Positions 4,405-7,004 of a stretch of DNA of 7,004 bases are shown piece after piece. Below the pieces are notes generated by a model. The model was not told where the DNA came from. It saw only the letters and a program-made list of their open reading frames with translations, and ran no database searches. The number at the start of each line of letters is the position of its first letter. The first letter of the stretch is position 1. The stretch comes from Clostridia bacterium. Its GTDB lineage: Bacteria; Bacillota_A; Clostridia; Christensenellales; Aristaeellaceae. The stretch lies in the NCBI GenBank assembly GCA_025997215.1, contig BNUH01000120.1, positions 1 through 7,004 on the forward strand, written 5' to 3'. Position numbers and translations under genes: made by a program.

Positions 4405-5775
4405 TTATGATATTAGTATTTGCTGCGATACATATTGACCTCTGATCTCTATGTTCAGGCTTATTTGCGGATAGCTGCTTACAAGCTTCCTTACAGATGA
4501 TAGGCCAAGCCCACTGGGCACAGTTTTGCTCGAATAGCCATCTGTACACATCAAATTGAGATCAGGTGTCTCTCCATATGTGTTATGAATTAGGAACTCA
4601 GACATGCCATCCTGTTGCTTAATCGTAACCAACACGAGCGGATAAGCAGCCTGTGTTGCCGCTTCCCGCGCGTTATCAAGCAATGCACCAAGTATCGCAC
4701 AAATGTCTGTTTCTCGTATGTTTGGAACACCTACTTGACCCGATACATAAATATGAAAAGGTATATTACTGCTCTTCATGATTTCCGATTGCCGCGCAAT
4801 CAATCCTCGAATCGCAACCGATCCTATTAGCTGTAAATTTATCAAATTTTCATTGTTTATGAGTTGCGCCGTTTGTACTATACCATGATAATAGTGCTTT
4901 GCGCCATCAGTATCCCCTGTTTCAAGAAAACTACTTAATCCGTGCAGCATATTCATAGTGTTATGATGAAATGAGCATTGATCCATTTGCGCAGCTGCGA
5001 AAAGCTCCTGCTGCTGTCTAAGAGCCACACTTATAGCTGATTGGTTACTATTCTCATACTTAAGTCCTATAAAAACAACGACTATCAACATGACTAGCGT
5101 AATAATACTTGATAATATAATCATATACCCTGATACGCTATTCTCTATCGAACCATCACTTATTGACTTCAATATTGGGTCAGAGAAAGCAAGGCTTATA
5201 GCTAGCAGCACAACTCCTGCTAATGCTACAATTAATATGTAAAGAGCACTCTTTATGCCAAAAAAGCTCTTTCTGCGAAATAAGCGAACAGTATGAGTAA
5301 TTATAAAAACGCTGATAATGTCAGGCACTATGCAAGTCAAGACAACGGAAATATCTGTATTTTGCCAGAGTAATACTCCATAATCCAATGGTAATCGCAT
5401 GACATACTGCATTATATACTGAAATCTCACCATTCCCAAATCAAATAAGAAGATGGTCAGCATATATAACAACAACTTTATAACGATCCTTTTTCTTTTG
5501 CGGAAGAATATTAACCATATCACTGTCATAATTAATACAATGCGGAATAAGGAAGCAATTTCTGCATTGTAGCTAAATATGACTGCATTCACTGCTACCA
5601 TGAAAACGTTTGCCACAAACATGGCTAGAAACTGCCGAAATGCAACAACAGTATCATCGATCGCGCATAGACCTAAGATTAACTTCACAGATGTCCACAT
5701 TGGTGTTAGGAAATATATTGACGCAATAGTTAGTATACTGTTATTCCGCAAAGCGACAAAACCTTCTGACATCAT
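4405..5775 (-). CDS. AgrC/ComD-like sensor histidine kinase (HPK10, GHKL ATPase)
   Basis: This is a membrane sensor kinase that should phosphorylate the LytTR regulator encoded just upstream. The N-terminal 240 residues hold about six hydrophobic segments (roughly 14-36, 48-68, 77-91, 100-118, 143-162, 176-197, with a further one at 216-237) with Arg/Lys-rich cytoplasmic loops (FRKRKR at 91-96), as in peptide-sensing AgrC proteins. A helical linker leads to the phosphoacceptor region CSFHHNTMNML, with His271 the likely phosphorylated residue. The ATPase has an N-box LLDNAREA (Asn368) and a G-box SGLGLS (421-426). The 456 residues are a normal length. The H-box Asp that usually follows the His is Asn here (FHHN instead of FRHD). 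Its ATG overlaps the regulator's TGA by 4 bases. A second ATG follows directly. No autoinducer peptide gene is visible nearby, so the signal is unknown. Confidence 0.87.
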   Translation of the reverse strand: MMSEGFVALRNNSILTIASIYFLTPMWTSVKLILGLCAIDDTVVAFRQFLAMFVANVFMVAVNAVIFSYNAEIASLFRIVLIMTVIWLIFFRKRKRIVIKLLLYMLTIFLFDLGMVRFQYIMQYVMRLPLDYGVLLWQNTDISVVLTCIVPDIISVFIITHTVRLFRRKSFFGIKSALYILIVALAGVVLLAISLAFSDPILKSISDGSIENSVSGYMIILSSIITLVMLIVVVFIGLKYENSNQSAISVALRQQQELFAAAQMDQCSFHHNTMNMLHGLSSFLETGDTDGAKHYYHGIVQTAQLINNENLINLQLIGSVAIRGLIARQSEIMKSSNIPFHIYVSGQVGVPNIRETDICAILGALLDNAREAATQAAYPLVLVTIKQQDGMSEFLIHNTYGETPDLNLMCTDGYSSKTVPSGLGLSSVRKLVSSYPQISLNIEIRGQYVSQQILIS

Positions 5776-6506
5776 ACTGATACTGCACCACCTTTCAAGA
5801 TGCTCTCGATGGCCTTATAGTGGCTTCTTGAGACAGGGATCACCTTTCCATTAGTCAGCCGTAAAGATTTATCACGCACATATAAAGAATCTATCTTCGA
5901 TATATTCACTACATATCCTTGATGAACAAGCATAAAGTTAGACGGTAATATCTTTAATAAATTAGTAAATGTCTCACGCCAACGCAAAGGCATTCCATCC
6001 CTCTCTAATAACATATGGTCGCGCTGCTTCTCGAAATAATATATGGAATTATATGAAACACGGTAACAGCATGATCCGATAGTTAACTCCATCATCTGTT
6101 CCTGAGTTATGAGATGGAAATCATTCACAACGCCATTCAAGCATTGTTCAAACTGAGGATAGGTAACTGGCTTGATCAAGAAATCCGACGCTTTCGTGGA
6201 AAAGCATGCTTGCCACAACTCTTGATGCGCAGATATATAAACGATGTATGATCTTGAATCATGCGCGCGAATCGATTGCGCGACATCAAGACCATTTCTA
6301 CCATTATCCCCTAGATCAAGGTCTAAAAGATAAATGGTATCAACTGTTCGGTTATAGGCTGCATTAATAACCTTTGCAGCATCGTCTGTCTCCATTTCGA
6401 TTACCAGTTCAGGCCCTCTAGCATTTTGCATAATAAACTGCTGTAGATAACCCAGTACCAGTGAGCGATGTATAGCATTGTCTTCCAGCACTATAACGTG
6501 TAGCAC
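5772..6506 (-). CDS. LytTR family response regulator (AgrA/ComE-like)
   Basis: This is a two-component regulator of 244 residues. The receiver domain (1-125) has the acidic pair Glu8-Asp9 (LEDN), the phosphoacceptor Asp62 in LLDLDLG, Ser92 in YISAH and the conserved Lys112 in FLIKPVT. The LytTR DNA-binding domain follows (about 140-240), with YYFEKQRDHMLLERDG, LPSNFMLVHQGYVVNISKI and VIPVSRSHYKAI as the typical conserved blocks. All key residues are present, so it should be active. The start is GTG at 6506, supported by GGGGGTG 8 bases upstream. The receiver fold begins directly at this start. The gene leads a two-gene operon with the kinase. Its likely target is the paired-repeat promoter of the LoaP-like operon. 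No matching repeat pair is visible at its own promoter, so autoregulation is not supported. Confidence 0.9.
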   Translation of the reverse strand: MLHVIVLEDNAIHRSLVLGYLQQFIMQNARGPELVIEMETDDAAKVINAAYNRTVDTIYLLDLDLGDNGRNGLDVAQSIRAHDSRSYIVYISAHQELWQACFSTKASDFLIKPVTYPQFEQCLNGVVNDFHLITQEQMMELTIGSCCYRVSYNSIYYFEKQRDHMLLERDGMPLRWRETFTNLLKILPSNFMLVHQGYVVNISKIDSLYVRDKSLRLTNGKVIPVSRSHYKAIESILKGGAVSV

Positions 6507-6546
6507 CAGTATGACACCCCCGAATCGTGTATCTCAATCTTCATAA

Positions 6547-6636
6547 TCATTCGTTTGACTAAAATGATATACTCATTCGAATGCACGGTTTAAGTATAAC
6601 ATTTCGATGAATGTACGTCAATACAGACAAATGTCT
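6547..6636. promoter_or_regulatory. Small dyads around the two-component promoter, possible operators
   Basis: AGACAAATGTCT (6625-6636) has 5-bp inverted arms and sits 3 bases upstream of the -35 box. CATTCGAATG (6574-6583), a perfect 10-bp palindrome, lies about at the start of transcription. TCATTCG occurs at 6547-6553 and 6573-6579. Any of these could bind a regulator. Each is short enough to occur by chance. Confidence 0.3.
6593..6621 (-). promoter_or_regulatory. Sigma-A promoter of the two-component operon
   Basis: Reading leftwards, TTGACG (6621-6616), a 17-base spacer and TATACT (6598-6593) with TG just upstream (TGTTATACT) make a strong vegetative promoter with an extended -10. Transcription would start near 6586, leaving a leader of about 80 bases. 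Confidence 0.8.
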
Positions 6637-6892
6637 TTTTTGCAGCCCGTGCCCAGCCTGCGCCATATCGTTAATACCGCATAAGCAATCTCACCGTCTT
6701 CGGCCAGGTTGAGTCCCAACGTAAACAATTCCGTCTACCAGCTCCATGAGCGATTCGGCGTGGGGCTCGGTATTCCCGTGCTCGCGGGAGTTTGGCAGTA
6801 AGAAGGCCTCAAAGGAAGAAAAAACCAAGCGGGGAAAGGAATTTCCAAGAAAATAGAGAAGGGGTATTGAGTAATAACCTGACTTCGGCAGC
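6637..6892. other. Gene-free stretch upstream of the two-component promoter
   Basis: I see no supported gene. Open frames on both strands are short and lack ribosome binding sites. Two frames contain protein-like snippets on the minus strand: LGLNLAEDGEIAYAVLTIWR, about 6715-6656, and a different frame running through about 6750-6691. These could be decayed coding sequence, broken by stops. I cannot assign either to a family. Confidence 0.4.
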
Positions 6893-6942
6893 AAAAAGGC
6901 AGAAAACAGCCGAAAACCCTAAGCGCAGCAAGGGTTTTCGGC
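6893..6942 (-). terminator. Strong terminator hairpin for a gene entering from the right
   Basis: GCCGAAAACCCT (6909-6920) and AGGGTTTTCGGC (6931-6942) form a perfect 12-bp stem with the 10-base loop AAGCGCAGCA. On the minus strand the tail TGTTTTCTGCCTTTTT follows, fitting intrinsic termination. On the plus strand only CTTT follows. A transposon-end role is an alternative. Confidence 0.6.
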
Positions 6943-6965
6943 CTTTGACCAACTGAAGAAACCTG

Positions 6966-7004
6966 TTAGGATTGAGCGGCAGTTTCCGGTTTGTTTGCTC
7001 CCGC
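6966..7004 (-). CDS. Possible C-terminal tail of a gene lying right of the window
   Basis: On the minus strand a frame from the window edge reads AGANKPETAAQS and ends in TAA at 6968-6966, 23 bases before the terminator stem. A hydrophilic, Ala-rich tail just before a terminator on the same strand is what a gene end looks like. Twelve residues are too few to name a family, and another minus frame is also open across the edge. This is a weak call that rests mainly on the terminator's position. Confidence 0.28.
   Translation of the reverse strand, partial: AGANKPETAAQS

Noticed and set aside
4394..4420. AT-rich dyad at the kinase stop codon (AATACT..AGTATT with inner ATCAT..ATGAT) as a terminator
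   Set aside because: The stem is AT-only in the main and interrupted, and no T run follows on the minus strand. It may still be a weak structure.
5579..5854. 91-codon open frame on the plus strand
   Set aside because: It is opposite the kinase membrane domain and the end of the regulator, with no ribosome binding site.
6691..6894. 67-codon open frame on the minus strand as a gene
   Set aside because: There is no ribosome binding site, the start sits within a terminator tail region, and the sequence matches no family I know. It may be decayed coding DNA at best.

Overview
Overall character. The window looks like an accessory stretch of a low-to-mid GC Gram-positive genome (Bacillota). Paenibacillaceae or a relative is my best guess. 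The reasons are a LytTR/AgrC-type two-component pair, a LoaP-like NusG paralogue, an Rpn-type PD-(D/E)XK nuclease with the C-terminal helix-turn-helix-like tail common in that group, GGAGG-type ribosome binding sites and sigma-A-like promoters. The species assignment is inference. Apart from short fragments at the two edges, every gene I can support is on the minus strand.

Layout, left to right. Positions 2-109 hold the C-terminal end of an IS630-type transposase on the plus strand. A gene-free stretch with dyad symmetries follows. Positions 448-1338 (minus) encode an Rpn family nuclease, which has its own TTGATT-N17-TATAAT promoter, a GGAGGT ribosome binding site and a terminator hairpin. 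From about 1411 to 2548 no gene is credible. This GC-richer block is full of palindromes: an 18-bp perfect palindrome, a family of dyads centred on CGATCG, and a degenerate tandem repeat of about 110-118 bp whose 16-bp hairpins change sequence with compensating substitutions in both arms.

The regulatory and effector block runs leftwards from about 6621 to 2549. A sigma-A promoter drives a LytTR response regulator (5772-6506) and an AgrC-like GHKL histidine kinase (4405-5775), which overlap by 4 bases. Just upstream of the next promoter are two near-identical 14-bp direct repeats spaced 21 bp, the arrangement expected of a LytTR binding site. That promoter serves a LoaP-like NusG gene (3660-4193) whose KOW domain is cut short. 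It runs out of frame into a 5'-truncated unknown gene (3271-3753). Two more small unknown genes (2921-3274 and 2549-2905) follow closely. My reading is that an external signal sensed by the kinase activates the regulator, which switches on an operon led by a processive antiterminator. A deletion appears to have removed the antiterminator's C-terminus and the start of the next gene.

The right edge (6640-7004) has no gene I can support except a possible 12-residue C-terminal tail entering from the right on the minus strand, followed by a strong terminator hairpin. I found no tRNA, rRNA, CRISPR array or riboswitch.
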